43,867 nt of DNA from Prevotellaceae bacterium UBA1746 (GTDB lineage: Bacteria > Bacteroidota > Bacteroidia > Bacteroidales > Bacteroidaceae). The notes beneath the pieces are model-generated. The model had not been told where the DNA came from, made no database searches, and worked only from the letters and a program-made list of their open reading frames with translations. Positions 8,311 through 17,134 of the stretch are shown here, one piece after another. The stretch's first letter is position 1. Each line of letters starts with the position of its first letter. The translations under genes and the position numbers were made by a program. The DNA lies in the NCBI GenBank assembly GCA_002314875.1, contig DCHS01000053.1, forward strand, positions 1 to 43,867, read 5' to 3'.

Positions 8311-8910
8311 ATGAAGTCAATCTCTATCAGTGGCGAAAGCCGTACCGATCTCGGTAAGAAAGCTTCCAAGGAAGCTCGTAAGCAGGGTCTCATTCCCTGT
8401 GTAATGTATGGTGAGAAGAAGGATGCTAATGGCAATCCTGAAGCTATCCACTTCGTTGTTTCTTCTAAGGAAATCGACAAGTGCGTTTACACTCCCAACA
8501 TCTACCTCGTTAACCTCACTATTGACGGCGTTGCTCACAAGGCAGTTATGCGTGAAATCCAGTTCCACCCCGTAAAGGACAACGTTCTCCACGTTGACTT
8601 CTACGAAGTAACCGAAGAAAAGCCCATCGTTATGGCTGTTCCCGTTGCTCCCCAGGGTCTCGCAGCTGGTGTTCGTGCCGGTGGTAAGCTCGTTACCATG
8701 GTTCGTAAGCTCAAGGTTCGCGCTCCCTACGCAGCAATTCCCGAAAAGCTCATTATCGATGTTACCGCACTCGAGCTTGGTAAGAGCATCAAGGTTGGTG
8801 AACTTTCTTTCGAAGGTCTCGAACTCGTTAACTCTAAGGAAGTAGTTGTAGTAAGCGTTCAGATGACTCGTGCCGCTCGTGGTGCTGCCGCTGCTGCTGC
8901 TAAGGCTTAA
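8311..8910 (+). CDS. rplY: 50S ribosomal protein L25/general stress protein Ctc
   Basis: A 199-residue long-form (CTC/TL5) L25 that binds 5S rRNA. The N-terminal L25 domain (1 to about 95) shows ISGESRTDLGKKASKEARKQ, GLIPCVMYG and KAVMREIQFHPVKDNVLHVD. The C-terminal beta domain (about 96-185) has the KPIVMAVPVAPQGLAAGVRA segment. The tail is Ala-rich (ARGAAAAAAKA). It has its own promoter and a terminator at 8948-8984. The codon choice strongly favours C-ending codons, as expected for a highly expressed gene. Confidence 0.96.
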   Translation: MKSISISGESRTDLGKKASKEARKQGLIPCVMYGEKKDANGNPEAIHFVVSSKEIDKCVYTPNIYLVNLTIDGVAHKAVMREIQFHPVKDNVLHVDFYEVTEEKPIVMAVPVAPQGLAAGVRAGGKLVTMVRKLKVRAPYAAIPEKLIIDVTALELGKSIKVGELSFEGLELVNSKEVVVVSVQMTRAARGAAAAAAKA

Positions 8911-8947
8911 TCCTTTTGGCTTAGTCTAAAAGAGACAAATCAAACAA

Positions 8948-8984
8948 GTGCTGATGCGCCGCAAGGCACATCGGCACTTTCTCT
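8948..8984 (+). terminator. Intrinsic terminator after rplY
   Basis: A 13-bp stem (8948-8960 with 8965-8977, one G-T wobble and one C-A mismatch) capped by a GCAA tetraloop and followed by TTTCTCTTT. It decides the pth start: the GTG at 8948 that would extend pth upstream is the first base of this hairpin and is not a plausible start. Confidence 0.8.
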
Positions 8985-9025
8985 TTCTTATCCGGTCTTC
9001 CTTAATCGGACACAGAACCTATTTT

Positions 9026-9655
9026 ATGAAATTCTTTAATTTCCTGCGCCGACTATTTGAGTCGCAAGTCGCAGAAGAAGAAAATGCTGAACCTATGTTT
9101 TTGATTGCAGGCCTTGGAAATATCGGCCATGAGTATGCGGATACACGCCACAATATGGGATTTAAGGTAGTTGACAAACTTGCCGCTGATGCTGGGGCAG
9201 AGTGGCAGGACAAGCGATATGGCTTTGTCACAACTATCCGTGTCAAGAATCAGCAGCTCCTGCTCCTCAAGCCTTCAACTTATATGAATTTATCGGGTAA
9301 TGCAGTTCGTTACTGGATGAATGAGAAGAAAATTCCCGTTGAGAACCTTCTCGTTGTCAGCGATGATCTTGCCTTGCCTTTTGGTACCCTTCGTATGAAA
9401 CCGAGCGGTTCCGAGGGTGGACATAATGGTTTGCGCCATATCACCCAGATTCTGGGTACTCAGAAATATGCTCGCCTGCGTGTAGGCATTGGTAATGATT
9501 TTGCACGAGGTGGCCAGGTGGACTTCGTCCTTGGTGGTTTTACTTCCGAGGAAAATGCCATTATGGATGAACGCCTTACGATGGCCGCAAATTTCGTCCG
9601 TTCTTTCGCTTTGGAAGGCATTCAGCGGGCTATGAACCAGTTTAATGGTAAATAA
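9026..9655 (+). CDS. pth: Peptidyl-tRNA hydrolase
   Basis: A 209-residue enzyme that releases peptides from prematurely dropped peptidyl-tRNA. The core begins FLIAGLGNIGHEYADTRHNM, with the catalytic His in TRHNMGF, followed by LLLKPSTYMNLSGNAV, VVSDDLALPFGTLRMK and GSEGGHNGLRHI, all diagnostic. I start at ATG 9026, which adds 23 residues (MKFFNFLRRLFESQ plus an acidic stretch) before the usual N-terminus. ATG 9095 (186 residues) would match the family's typical start and is the main alternative. The stop overlaps the next start (TAATG at 9653-9657), implying translational coupling. Confidence 0.93.
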   Translation: MKFFNFLRRLFESQVAEEENAEPMFLIAGLGNIGHEYADTRHNMGFKVVDKLAADAGAEWQDKRYGFVTTIRVKNQQLLLLKPSTYMNLSGNAVRYWMNEKKIPVENLLVVSDDLALPFGTLRMKPSGSEGGHNGLRHITQILGTQKYARLRVGIGNDFARGGQVDFVLGGFTSEENAIMDERLTMAANFVRSFALEGIQRAMNQFNGK

Positions 9656-11496
9656 TGAAACGCTCCCACTTCTTATATACTCTGTTCTATCTTCTGATGG
9701 TGATTTTTGCTGTTGGAAGAGTAGGATTTATGCTCTATAACCATGACATCAGTGCTTTCTCTTTCTGGGATATCTGTACGAGTTGGTGGAATGGAGCACT
9801 TCAGGACATGATTGTCTCTGCTGCTTTGCTGGCAATTCCTGGTTTACTGACAGTTCTCGGGGTCAAGCGGCTCCGTGCGTGGCTCTCTCCTTATTATATA
9901 ATAATGAGTGTGCTCGTCTGGCTGATTATCGTTGCTGACATTGTGATGTATGAGTTTTGGCAATTCAAACTCAGTGCGGTCGTGCTTGCCTATGCTGCTC
10001 ATCCTGAGGGTGCAACAGGCAGTGTCAGCACCAGTTTTCTTGTTTCTCGCGTTGGCTCTGGCCTTTTAGCGATGGTCGTAACCGCCTTGGTTGCTATCTT
10101 TGTAACGCCTAAAAATCATCCTGGACGAATTCAGACCGAAGAGGGAGAAACTGTTTTTCGTCGCAATTGGGTAACACCGCTGTTCTTTTTGATTGGTTTT
10201 GCCTTTCTCTTTGTGAATTCAAGCGTTGGAAGAACCTACTACAGTTCCCGCTTGTTCCTAAACCATGCAGCAGTGAATCCTGTCTATGAATTCGTGAATT
10301 CCTGCCACTTGCTTCCATATGAAAACCGCTACGATGCACTTTCTGAGGAAGAGCGTGAAGACGCTTTCAATGGACTGTATGATGTCAAGGGCGAAACGAC
10401 GGATAGTCTTTTGAAGACAAAGACTCCTGATGTCCTCCTGATTTTCATGGAAAGTTTTGGAAGCGAATTCATTGAGTCTATGGGAGGCGCTAAGGGTGCA
10501 GATCCCAATATCGAGCGTTTGATTCCCGAGGGAATCTTTTGGGATAACTATTACAGCAATTCTTTCCGCACGGACCGCGCTACGGTAAGTACCCAATGTG
10601 GATGGACTGCATATGCTGATCTTGGTTTGATGGATCATCCAGAGTTTCATGCTGCTTTGCCTTCTTTGGCAAAATCCTTGGGAAATGCGGGTTATGATAC
10701 CTCCTATCTCTATCTGGGTTCTTCCTCAAATATGGGTAAGGGAACTTTCTTAAAAAATATTGGATATCAGCATCTTCTTGATGATACCGCTTTTCCGAAA
10801 ATCAAATTGGAAACCGCTTGGGGCGCTTACGATATGACCTCTGCCAAAGAAGTGGAGAAGTTCTTTTCGGTTAAGACAGAGCAGCCTCGTTTCTATACCT
10901 ATCATACCATATCAAGTCATGAGCCATGGGATGTGCCTTACCAGCGAATGGAGGATAAGGTCTTGAATGCCTTTGCATATACCGATGCTGCTGTTGGTCA
11001 GTTAGTTGATAGTTTAAAGAATTCTCCTTCATGGGATAATCTTTTGGTGATTATCATTCCTGACCATGGTCATCTCTATCATCAGAGTTTCGAGGACCCG
11101 AATTTTTTCCATGCCCCGATGCTTTGGCTTGGTGGAGCAATCCGTGAGCCGCGACGTATGGATGTTCTGATGAACCAGAGCGATATCGCAGCAACCTTGC
11201 TTGCGCAGATGGGGCTTTCTCACGATGATTTCCCTTGGAGCCGAGACGTCCTCTCCAGTGGTTACACCAATCCATTCGTTTTTTGTGTTGCTCCAAGTGT
11301 AATGCTGTATAAAGATTCTAGTGGTGAAACACTTTATGATATCAGCGCTCACCGATATATTATGGACCGAAATGCAGGTGGAAAAGCCATTTATGGCCCG
11401 TATAGTTACACCAACGAAGCCAGCAAGAAACGTCTCCAGCGTGCAGAGTCTATCCTCCAAACATCGTATGACCAGTTGGAGAACCTGAAAAAATAA
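9655..11496 (+). CDS. LTA-synthase-like membrane sulfatase-fold enzyme
   Basis: A 613-residue inner-membrane protein with about five N-terminal membrane segments (about 8-28, 50-70, 80-100, 130-150, 172-190) and a periplasmic alkaline-phosphatase/sulfatase-fold domain. The LtaS-type metal and nucleophile residues are visible: E266 in IFMESFGSE, T306 in NSFRTDRATVST, and D470/H471 in PDHGH. Enzymes of this family transfer phosphoglycerol or phosphoethanolamine from phospholipids to glycans or lipids. Gram-negative organisms lack lipoteichoic acid, so the acceptor here is probably an envelope glycan or lipid A-related molecule (inference). It is translationally coupled to pth by a one-base overlap and ends just before the terminator at 11541-11578. 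Confidence 0.88.
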   Translation: MKRSHFLYTLFYLLMVIFAVGRVGFMLYNHDISAFSFWDICTSWWNGALQDMIVSAALLAIPGLLTVLGVKRLRAWLSPYYIIMSVLVWLIIVADIVMYEFWQFKLSAVVLAYAAHPEGATGSVSTSFLVSRVGSGLLAMVVTALVAIFVTPKNHPGRIQTEEGETVFRRNWVTPLFFLIGFAFLFVNSSVGRTYYSSRLFLNHAAVNPVYEFVNSCHLLPYENRYDALSEEEREDAFNGLYDVKGETTDSLLKTKTPDVLLIFMESFGSEFIESMGGAKGADPNIERLIPEGIFWDNYYSNSFRTDRATVSTQCGWTAYADLGLMDHPEFHAALPSLAKSLGNAGYDTSYLYLGSSSNMGKGTFLKNIGYQHLLDDTAFPKIKLETAWGAYDMTSAKEVEKFFSVKTEQPRFYTYHTISSHEPWDVPYQRMEDKVLNAFAYTDAAVGQLVDSLKNSPSWDNLLVIIIPDHGHLYHQSFEDPNFFHAPMLWLGGAIREPRRMDVLMNQSDIAATLLAQMGLSHDDFPWSRDVLSSGYTNPFVFCVAPSVMLYKDSSGETLYDISAHRYIMDRNAGGKAIYGPYSYTNEASKKRLQRAESILQTSYDQLENLKK

Positions 11497-11540
11497 TTCC
11501 TTTCAAACGGTTCCCACATTTCTAATAACTTTTGAATAAG

Positions 11541-11580
11541 AAATAAGCCCGAACACAACATAGTGTCCGGGCTTATTTTA
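11541..11580. terminator. Bidirectional intrinsic terminator
   Basis: An 11-bp stem AAATAAGCCCG/CGGGCTTATTT (11541-11551 with 11568-11578), with an inner ACAC/GTGT extension and T-rich flanks on both strands. It separates the convergent LTA-synthase-like gene and porX; the right arm touches the porX stop codon. Confidence 0.85.
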
Positions 11581-13128
11581 TCTTTGTTTACTTCGGAGGG
11601 TGACGAGGGGAATCATCATTTCCTCCATCGAGATACCACCATGTTGGAAGGTATCGCGGTAATACTGTACGTAGTAGTTATAGTTGTTCGGGTAAGCGAA
11701 GAAATGATTACCCAAAGCAAAAATGTAGGCTGTGGAGAGGTTCGGACTAGGGAGTTGGAAACGCTTGGGATCCTTCATCTCGAAGACTTCCTTGGCAGGG
11801 TAGTCAAGATTACGTCCTAATTTATAACGGAGGTTGGTGTTGACATTACGATCACCGATGACCTTTGTTGGCGAATCTACGCGAATACTACCGTGGTCCG
11901 TGGTAATGAGAATCTCACCGTCGAGATCTTTCAGCGCCTGGAAAAGGGCACGAATACCAGAGTGACGGAACCAGGAAAGAGTAATCGAGCGATAGGCCGC
12001 CTCGTTATTCGCTAATTCGCGAACCATCTGACTCTCCGTACGCGCATGACTAAGAATATCGATGAAGTTGATGACGATGATATTCAACGGATGCTGTTTG
12101 AGCACATTCATCTGCGACAAGATGCGGTCAGCGCCCTGGGCATCATTAACCTTGTGGTAAGTGAAGGTCTCACGACGGCGGAAACGTTCCAACTGGTGAG
12201 CGATGAGAGCCTCTTCATTAAGGTTCTTTCCTTCATCTTCATCCTCTTCCACCCACAGTTCCGGATACATCTGCATGATTTTCAAAGGCATCAAACCTGC
12301 AAAGATGGCATTACGAGCGTATTGCGTGGAAGTCGGCAGGATGCTGAAATAAAGATCTTCTTCAATATCAAAGTCTTCGGAAAGTTCTTGCGAAAGAATA
12401 CGCCATTGGTCGAAGCGGAAATTATCGAGGACAAGAACGGTGATGTTGCGGCCTTCGGAAAGCGTGGGGAAAACCTTGCGCTTGAAAACATCGGGAGAGA
12501 GTAGTGGAGCATTGTCACCAGTGGAAATCCACTTCTCATAATTCTTGCGGATGTACTTTCCAAAAGCAAGATTAGCCTCTTCCTTCTGCATTTTCAGCAT
12601 ATCCGCCATAGCGGGATCAGCATTGTCTTCCAACTGCAATTCCCAACGAACGATGCGGCGGTACAGTTCTTTCCAGGATTCGGGGTCACGGGCATCGTCC
12701 GCCATCATGGATATCTGGCCGAATTCCTGGCGATAGCCAGTCGTTGTTACCTCCTGAACAATTTCACGCTGGTGAATATTCTTCTTCAATGTCAACAAGA
12801 TCTGCATGGGATTGACGGGTTTCAACAGATAGTCATCAATCTGACTACCAATCGCTTGATCCATCAGGTCCTCGGCCTCGTTCTTGGTGACCATGACGAC
12901 AGGAACATTAGGCTGAATATCTTTGATACCCGCCAAAGTTTCAAGTCCGGAAAGTCCCGGCATGTTTTCGTCCAAAAGGACCAAGTCAAAGGCTTCCGTA
13001 CGGCACAGATCAATAGCATCGCGACCGTTTGAAACAGTCGTAACTTCATAGCCGCGCTTTTCAAGGAAAATGCGATGGGCTTTCAAGAGGTCAATTTCAT
13101 CATCGACCCATAGCAGTCTTGCACTCAC
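11578..13128 (-). CDS. porX: PorX: response regulator with PglZ/alkaline-phosphatase-fold output domain
   Basis: A 516-residue regulator of the type IX secretion system. The receiver domain (1 to about 120) has the acidic pocket WVDDE, the phosphoacceptor D53 in LVLLDEN and K103 in LLKPVN. The PglZ domain (about 220-510) shows LVLDNFRFDQW (D235), the Thr-containing PTSTQYARNA at 265-274 and the ITTDHGSIRV metal motif. In Porphyromonas gingivalis, PorX works with the kinase PorY and the extracytoplasmic sigma factor SigP to control T9SS genes. The length agrees with that protein (518). The start is GTG at 13128, giving MSARLLWVDDE. It lies 9 bases after asd, in an apparent two-gene operon. No porY is in view. 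Confidence 0.93.
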   Translation of the reverse strand: MSARLLWVDDEIDLLKAHRIFLEKRGYEVTTVSNGRDAIDLCRTEAFDLVLLDENMPGLSGLETLAGIKDIQPNVPVVMVTKNEAEDLMDQAIGSQIDDYLLKPVNPMQILLTLKKNIHQREIVQEVTTTGYRQEFGQISMMADDARDPESWKELYRRIVRWELQLEDNADPAMADMLKMQKEEANLAFGKYIRKNYEKWISTGDNAPLLSPDVFKRKVFPTLSEGRNITVLVLDNFRFDQWRILSQELSEDFDIEEDLYFSILPTSTQYARNAIFAGLMPLKIMQMYPELWVEEDEDEGKNLNEEALIAHQLERFRRRETFTYHKVNDAQGADRILSQMNVLKQHPLNIIVINFIDILSHARTESQMVRELANNEAAYRSITLSWFRHSGIRALFQALKDLDGEILITTDHGSIRVDSPTKVIGDRNVNTNLRYKLGRNLDYPAKEVFEMKDPKRFQLPSPNLSTAYIFALGNHFFAYPNNYNYYVQYYRDTFQHGGISMEEMMIPLVTLRSKQR

Positions 13129-13137
13129 TTTTCTTAA

Positions 13138-14148
13138 TTAAAGACCGTTGTTTGCAATCAGCCATTCAGCAATCTGAACAGCGTTGAGGGCAGCACCCTT
13201 CTTGATCTGGTCACTAACGAGCCAGAAGGTGATACCGTTGGGGTTAGCGAGATCCTTGCGAATACGACCAACATAAACATCGTCGCAGTTCTCGTGGAAG
13301 AGAGGCATGGGGTAAACCTTCTCCGCGGGGTTGTCTTCCAACTGGAGACCCTGACCGTTGCGAACAGCTTCCTTGAACTCTTCAACACTAACGGGGCGCT
13401 CGGTTTCTGCCCATACAGATTCGCTGTGGCAACGAAGAGAAGGAACGCGAACACACATTGCAGAGCAGTCTGCATCGGTGTGCATAATCTTCTTGGTCTC
13501 GTTGTACATCTTCATCTCTTCCTTGGTGTAACCGTTTTCTGTGAAGACATCAATCTGAGGAATCACGTTGAAAGCCAACTGATAAGCGAACTTATCTACG
13601 GTCGGCTTCTCACCAGCGAGAACTTGGCGATACTGTTCGTAAAGTTCTGCCATAGCAGCAGCACCGGCACCAGAAGCAGCCTGATAGCTGGCAACATGGA
13701 TGCGCTTGATGTGAGAAATGTTTTCGAGTGCCTGAAGAGCAACAACCATCATAATGGTGGTGCAGTTCGGGTTAGCGATGATGTTGCGGGGACGGTTGAG
13801 AGCGTCAGCAGCATTGCACTCAGGAACGACAAGAGGTACATCCTCGTCCATGCGGAAAGCGCTGGAGTTATCAATCATAACAGCACCATAGCGGGTGATG
13901 TCCTCTGCATAATCCTTAGCGGTGCCACCACCAGCAGAAGTGAAGGCAATGTCAATGCCCTTGAAATCTTCTGTTCCGTGCTTCAATTCAATGACTTTGT
14001 AGTCCTTGCCACGGAAGTTATAGGTACGTCCTGCGGAACGGCTGGAACCGAAGAGACGGAGTTCATCGATAGGGAAATTTCTTTCAGCCAAGACACGGAG
14101 GAATTCCTGGCCAACGGCGCCACTTGCGCCAACAATAGCAATGTTCAT
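13138..14148 (-). CDS. asd: Aspartate-semialdehyde dehydrogenase
   Basis: A 336-residue NADPH-dependent enzyme making aspartate semialdehyde, the branch point to lysine/diaminopimelate, threonine and methionine. It has the NADP-binding GASGAVGQE near the N-terminus (7-15), SAGGG at 71-75 and the catalytic C129 in NPNCTT. I start at ATG 14148 (MNIAIVGASG), the family's normal N-terminus. A longer frame to 14328 would read through the promoter region and into the neighbouring gene and is rejected. It is the first gene of an asd-porX pair with a 9-base gap, so cell-wall/amino-acid supply and T9SS regulation share a transcript. Confidence 0.96.
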   Translation of the reverse strand: MNIAIVGASGAVGQEFLRVLAERNFPIDELRLFGSSRSAGRTYNFRGKDYKVIELKHGTEDFKGIDIAFTSAGGGTAKDYAEDITRYGAVMIDNSSAFRMDEDVPLVVPECNAADALNRPRNIIANPNCTTIMMVVALQALENISHIKRIHVASYQAASGAGAAAMAELYEQYRQVLAGEKPTVDKFAYQLAFNVIPQIDVFTENGYTKEEMKMYNETKKIMHTDADCSAMCVRVPSLRCHSESVWAETERPVSVEEFKEAVRNGQGLQLEDNPAEKVYPMPLFHENCDDVYVGRIRKDLANPNGITFWLVSDQIKKGAALNAVQIAEWLIANNGL

Positions 14149-14229
14149 ATATGTGTTGGTTATTATTATTATCTGGTTTATTCGCACCTTCGGTGCAAGT
14201 TTATACGTCTTATAACGTATTTCGGACTG

Positions 14230-14237
14230 CAAAAGTA
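14230..14237 (-). promoter_or_regulatory. Promoter -7 element for asd-porX
   Basis: On the minus strand TACTTTTG (14230-14237), an exact TAnnTTTG, about 80 bases before the asd ATG. The -33 region is weak. The short gap 14149-14306 also carries the diverging antiporter promoter. Confidence 0.55.
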
Positions 14238-14260
14238 TAACTTTTGCGCCGAATATTAGG

Positions 14261-14268
14261 TATCTTTG
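14261..14268 (+). promoter_or_regulatory. Promoter -7 element for the antiporter operon
   Basis: TATCTTTG, an exact TAnnTTTG, 38 bases before the ATG at 14307. A TTTG at 14243-14246 is too close (14 bases) to be a normal -33. It lies back to back with the asd promoter. Confidence 0.6.
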
Positions 14269-14306
14269 CAGATTTTTTTGTTCCTTTGCACTTAAAATAA
14301 GCCTAA

Positions 14307-16367
14307 ATGTTTCATCTTGAATTGCCAATCACCGACCCGACTTGGATTTTCTTCGTGGTTTTGAGTGTCATTCTCTTTGCCCCGATGCTCCTTGAAAGGC
14401 TCCGCATCCCCTCCATTATCGGACTGATAACGGCGGGTGTTTTGATTGGTCCCCATGGTATCCATCTTTTGGACCGTGACAGTTCATTTGAAATCTTCGG
14501 AAAGGTGGGCTTGCTTTACATTATGTTCCTTGCTTCCTTGGAAATGAACATCCAGGATGTGATGAAGCAACGCAACCAAGCCGTGGTTTATGGTATTGTG
14601 TCTTTCCTGATTCCTATTGGCATCGGCTTTGTCTGTAACCATTGGATTCTGGGCTATGTCACTCCTGCTGCTTTGTTAATGGCTTCCATGTACGCCGCCC
14701 ATACCTTGATTACCTATCCTACGGTCATGAAGATGGGTATTACCAAACATCGGGCGGTTAATATCGCGGTGGGTGGAACGATTGTTGCCGTAACCCTTAC
14801 GCTTATTCTTTTGGCGGTCGTTGGTGGTGTCTTCAAGCAAGGGAACGGAGATTTTGCGCTTTGGATTCTTTTGCTGAAAGTAGCTGTTCTATCGTCAGTT
14901 ATCATCTTCGTGTTTCCTGTTGTAGCCCGTAGGTTTTTCCGCCGTTATGGTGATAGTGTGCTGCAATACATTTTCGTGCTTGGCCTCGTCTTTCTTGGCG
15001 GTGGCCTTATGGAAATGGTGGGAATGGAAGGTATTCTCGGTGCCTTTCTCGTAGGTCTTGTTCTTAACCGCGAAATTCCTCCTGGCGGACCTCTGATGAG
15101 TCATATCGAATTCCTTGGAAATGCCCTCTTTATTCCCTATTTCCTGATCGGTGTCGGCATGATGATCAATGTCAGCGCTTTCGGTCAACTCGGAGTGATT
15201 ACAGTGGCTGTTGTAATGATTCTCTGCGGAACCGTCGGTAAGTGGCTGGCTGCATTAGTTTTCCAGAAAATATATGGATTCAATGGTGCCGAGCGCCGGT
15301 TGATGTTCGGTTTGAGCAGTGCCCGTGCTGCCGCTACTCTGGCCATCGTTTTGGTTGGCTATGAAATCATCCTTCCGGATGGTAGCCATCTGCTGGGTGA
15401 TGAGGTCTTGAATGCTGCGATGTTCCTCATTCTGGCCTCTTGCGTGGTTTCCTCTCTGGTTACAGAAGATGCATCCCGTCGCATCGTTCTGTCTGGCGGA
15501 ACTGCTCCTTTGAAGATGGATCAGGAGAAACATGACAATATCCTTGTGGCCCTCAATAATCCCAAGAGTGTGGTTCCGATGACGAATCTGGCGCTGATGC
15601 TTCGTACACCAACAGCAACAGGTGCTTTGACGGCTATTAATGTCATTCTTGATGACGATCCTGAAACCCGTGACCGTGGTCAGAAGAATCTGGAATATGC
15701 GGCAAAGATCACCGCTGCTGCCAATGTAAAGATGCAAACCCATTGCCGGTGGTCGGTAAACCCCGTTACGGGAATTTCCCATGCTGCCAAGGAATATGAT
15801 GCTTCTGACATCCTCGTCGGTTTGCACCAGAAGGAAAAATTGACCGATAATTTCTTTGGACGATTCACAGAGGAACTTGTGGCCACTGTCAGTCAGCAGG
15901 TATTGGTTTACAGGGCAGTAGTTCCTATTTATACTGTGCGCCGCATTCATGTCGTTGCACCTCCCAAGGGCCAGCTTGATCCGGGATTCAGTCTCTGGGT
16001 TCATCGTATGGCAACACTGGCACAGCAGATATGCAGCCGACTGACGATCTATGGTTCTCGATCTACTTTGGAAACCCTTCGCCAGGTTTGGAAAGAGAAG
16101 AAATATGCGGCAGAGGTTGATTTGCAGTACTATCACGAATGGGATGATTTCGTAGAAATCGCCGACCGTATGCGCAGTGATCATCTCGCCGTCTTTGTGC
16201 TGGCTCAGAAAGGTACTCCCTGGCGCCATGCCTACCACAATCATATCCCTGAGCAGATTGAACGCTATTTCTCTGCTCGCAGCGTGATGTGTATTGTCCC
16301 TGCCCATGCCGGAGCAGGTACTGGTACCGCAGAAGTTCGTGCTGGTATTGCAATCGAACAGAGGTGA
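14307..16367 (+). CDS. CPA2-family cation:proton antiporter with C-terminal USP-like domain
   Basis: A 686-residue inner-membrane protein. Residues 1 to about 385 form a Na+/H+ exchanger domain of the KefB/CPA2 type with about 12 hydrophobic segments (for example PSIIGLITAGVLIGPHGI and VGLLYIMFLASLEMNI, the conserved unwound-helix region). From about 395 a soluble region begins with HDNILVALNNPKSVVPMTNL, which resembles a universal-stress-protein-like fold and may repeat (AVVPIYTVRRIHVVAPPKG). Such C-terminal domains usually bind nucleotides and gate transport (family knowledge; the ligand is unknown here). It is the first gene of a run with lolD (35-base gap) and the S1 protein. Confidence 0.87.
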   Translation: MFHLELPITDPTWIFFVVLSVILFAPMLLERLRIPSIIGLITAGVLIGPHGIHLLDRDSSFEIFGKVGLLYIMFLASLEMNIQDVMKQRNQAVVYGIVSFLIPIGIGFVCNHWILGYVTPAALLMASMYAAHTLITYPTVMKMGITKHRAVNIAVGGTIVAVTLTLILLAVVGGVFKQGNGDFALWILLLKVAVLSSVIIFVFPVVARRFFRRYGDSVLQYIFVLGLVFLGGGLMEMVGMEGILGAFLVGLVLNREIPPGGPLMSHIEFLGNALFIPYFLIGVGMMINVSAFGQLGVITVAVVMILCGTVGKWLAALVFQKIYGFNGAERRLMFGLSSARAAATLAIVLVGYEIILPDGSHLLGDEVLNAAMFLILASCVVSSLVTEDASRRIVLSGGTAPLKMDQEKHDNILVALNNPKSVVPMTNLALMLRTPTATGALTAINVILDDDPETRDRGQKNLEYAAKITAAANVKMQTHCRWSVNPVTGISHAAKEYDASDILVGLHQKEKLTDNFFGRFTEELVATVSQQVLVYRAVVPIYTVRRIHVVAPPKGQLDPGFSLWVHRMATLAQQICSRLTIYGSRSTLETLRQVWKEKKYAAEVDLQYYHEWDDFVEIADRMRSDHLAVFVLAQKGTPWRHAYHNHIPEQIERYFSARSVMCIVPAHAGAGTGTAEVRAGIAIEQR

Positions 16368-16369
16368 TA

Positions 16370-16398
16370 GAATTAAGAATTATGAATTAAGAATTAAG
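16370..16398 (+). repeat. Short direct repeat GAATTAAGAATTA (x2)
   Basis: Two exact 13-base copies at 16370-16382 and 16384-16396, separated by a single T (14-base period), fill the gap between the antiporter stop and lolD. The 11-mer AATTATGAATT at 16378-16388 recurs inverted at 29631-29641, just before porT. Confidence 0.7.
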
Positions 16399-16402
16399 CA
16401 AA

Positions 16403-17134
16403 ATGATAACAATTAAGAATATCCACAAGTCTTTCGGAGCCTTGGAAGTGCTGAAAGGCATTGACCTCCATATTGGTCGTGGAGAAATTGTAAGTATCGT
16501 CGGTCCTTCTGGTGCAGGAAAGACAACGCTTTTGCAAGTTATGGGTACGCTCTATCGTCCCGATGAAGGTACATTGACGATTGCCGGTACCGATGTCAGT
16601 AGACTCTCCACAAAGGAAATCTCTAAGTTCCGTAATGAGCATCTCGGTTTTGTCTTCCAGTTTCATCAGCTCCTTCCTGAATTTACAGCACTCGAAAATG
16701 TAATGATTCCAGGAATGATTGCGGGACGAAAGCAAAGCGAGATAAAGAAACGCGCCAAGGAACTCCTTGAATTTATGGGACTTTCTTGTCGTGAGAATCA
16801 TAAACCTAATGAACTCTCTGGTGGAGAGAAACAACGCGTGGCTGTTGCTCGTGCCTTGATGAACGAACCTGATGTTATCTTCGCCGATGAACCTTCTGGC
16901 TCTCTCGATAGTAAGAACAAAGCAGAGCTGCACCAGCTTTTCTTCGATCTTCGTGATAAGTTCGGCCAGACCTTTGTCATTGTTACCCATGATGAGGAAC
17001 TGGCTTCGCTTACAGACCGTTGCATCCATATCGTCGATGGCCGCATCACCGTTCCTGAAACTCCGGTTTCCGAAGAGGCAGAGACGGTTGAACAACTCGA
17101 AACCCTTGAACCCGATAATACAGAATCCCTATGA
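16403..17134 (+). CDS. lolD: Lipoprotein-release ABC transporter ATPase (LolD family)
   Basis: A 243-residue ABC ATPase. Walker A is GPSGAGKT (34-41), the Q-loop lies in FVFQFHQLLPEFTALENV, the signature is LSGGE (138-142), Walker B is VIFADE (158-163) and the switch His is H196 in VTHDE. The MacB/LolD subfamily is suggested by NHKPNELSGGEKQRVAVARA and DEPSGSLDSKN. LolD with LolC/E extracts outer-membrane lipoproteins from the inner membrane. No permease gene is adjacent, which is common in Bacteroidota, so a MacB-type role is possible. The C-terminal 25 residues are acidic. The stop overlaps the next start by 4 bases (ATGA at 17131-17134). Confidence 0.88.
   Translation: MITIKNIHKSFGALEVLKGIDLHIGRGEIVSIVGPSGAGKTTLLQVMGTLYRPDEGTLTIAGTDVSRLSTKEISKFRNEHLGFVFQFHQLLPEFTALENVMIPGMIAGRKQSEIKKRAKELLEFMGLSCRENHKPNELSGGEKQRVAVARALMNEPDVIFADEPSGSLDSKNKAELHQLFFDLRDKFGQTFVIVTHDEELASLTDRCIHIVDGRITVPETPVSEEAETVEQLETLEPDNTESL

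Noticed and set aside
8948..9025. An upstream GTG start for pth
   Set aside because: It begins on the first base of the rplY terminator hairpin.
14149..14328. An N-terminal extension of asd
   Set aside because: It runs through both diverging promoters and into the antiporter gene.
15255..16307. A 350-codon open frame on the minus strand
   Set aside because: It lies entirely opposite the antiporter gene, has no recognisable domain, and is a codon-bias shadow. The same applies to the minus frames inside lolD and the plus frames opposite asd and the GH2-GH53 gene.
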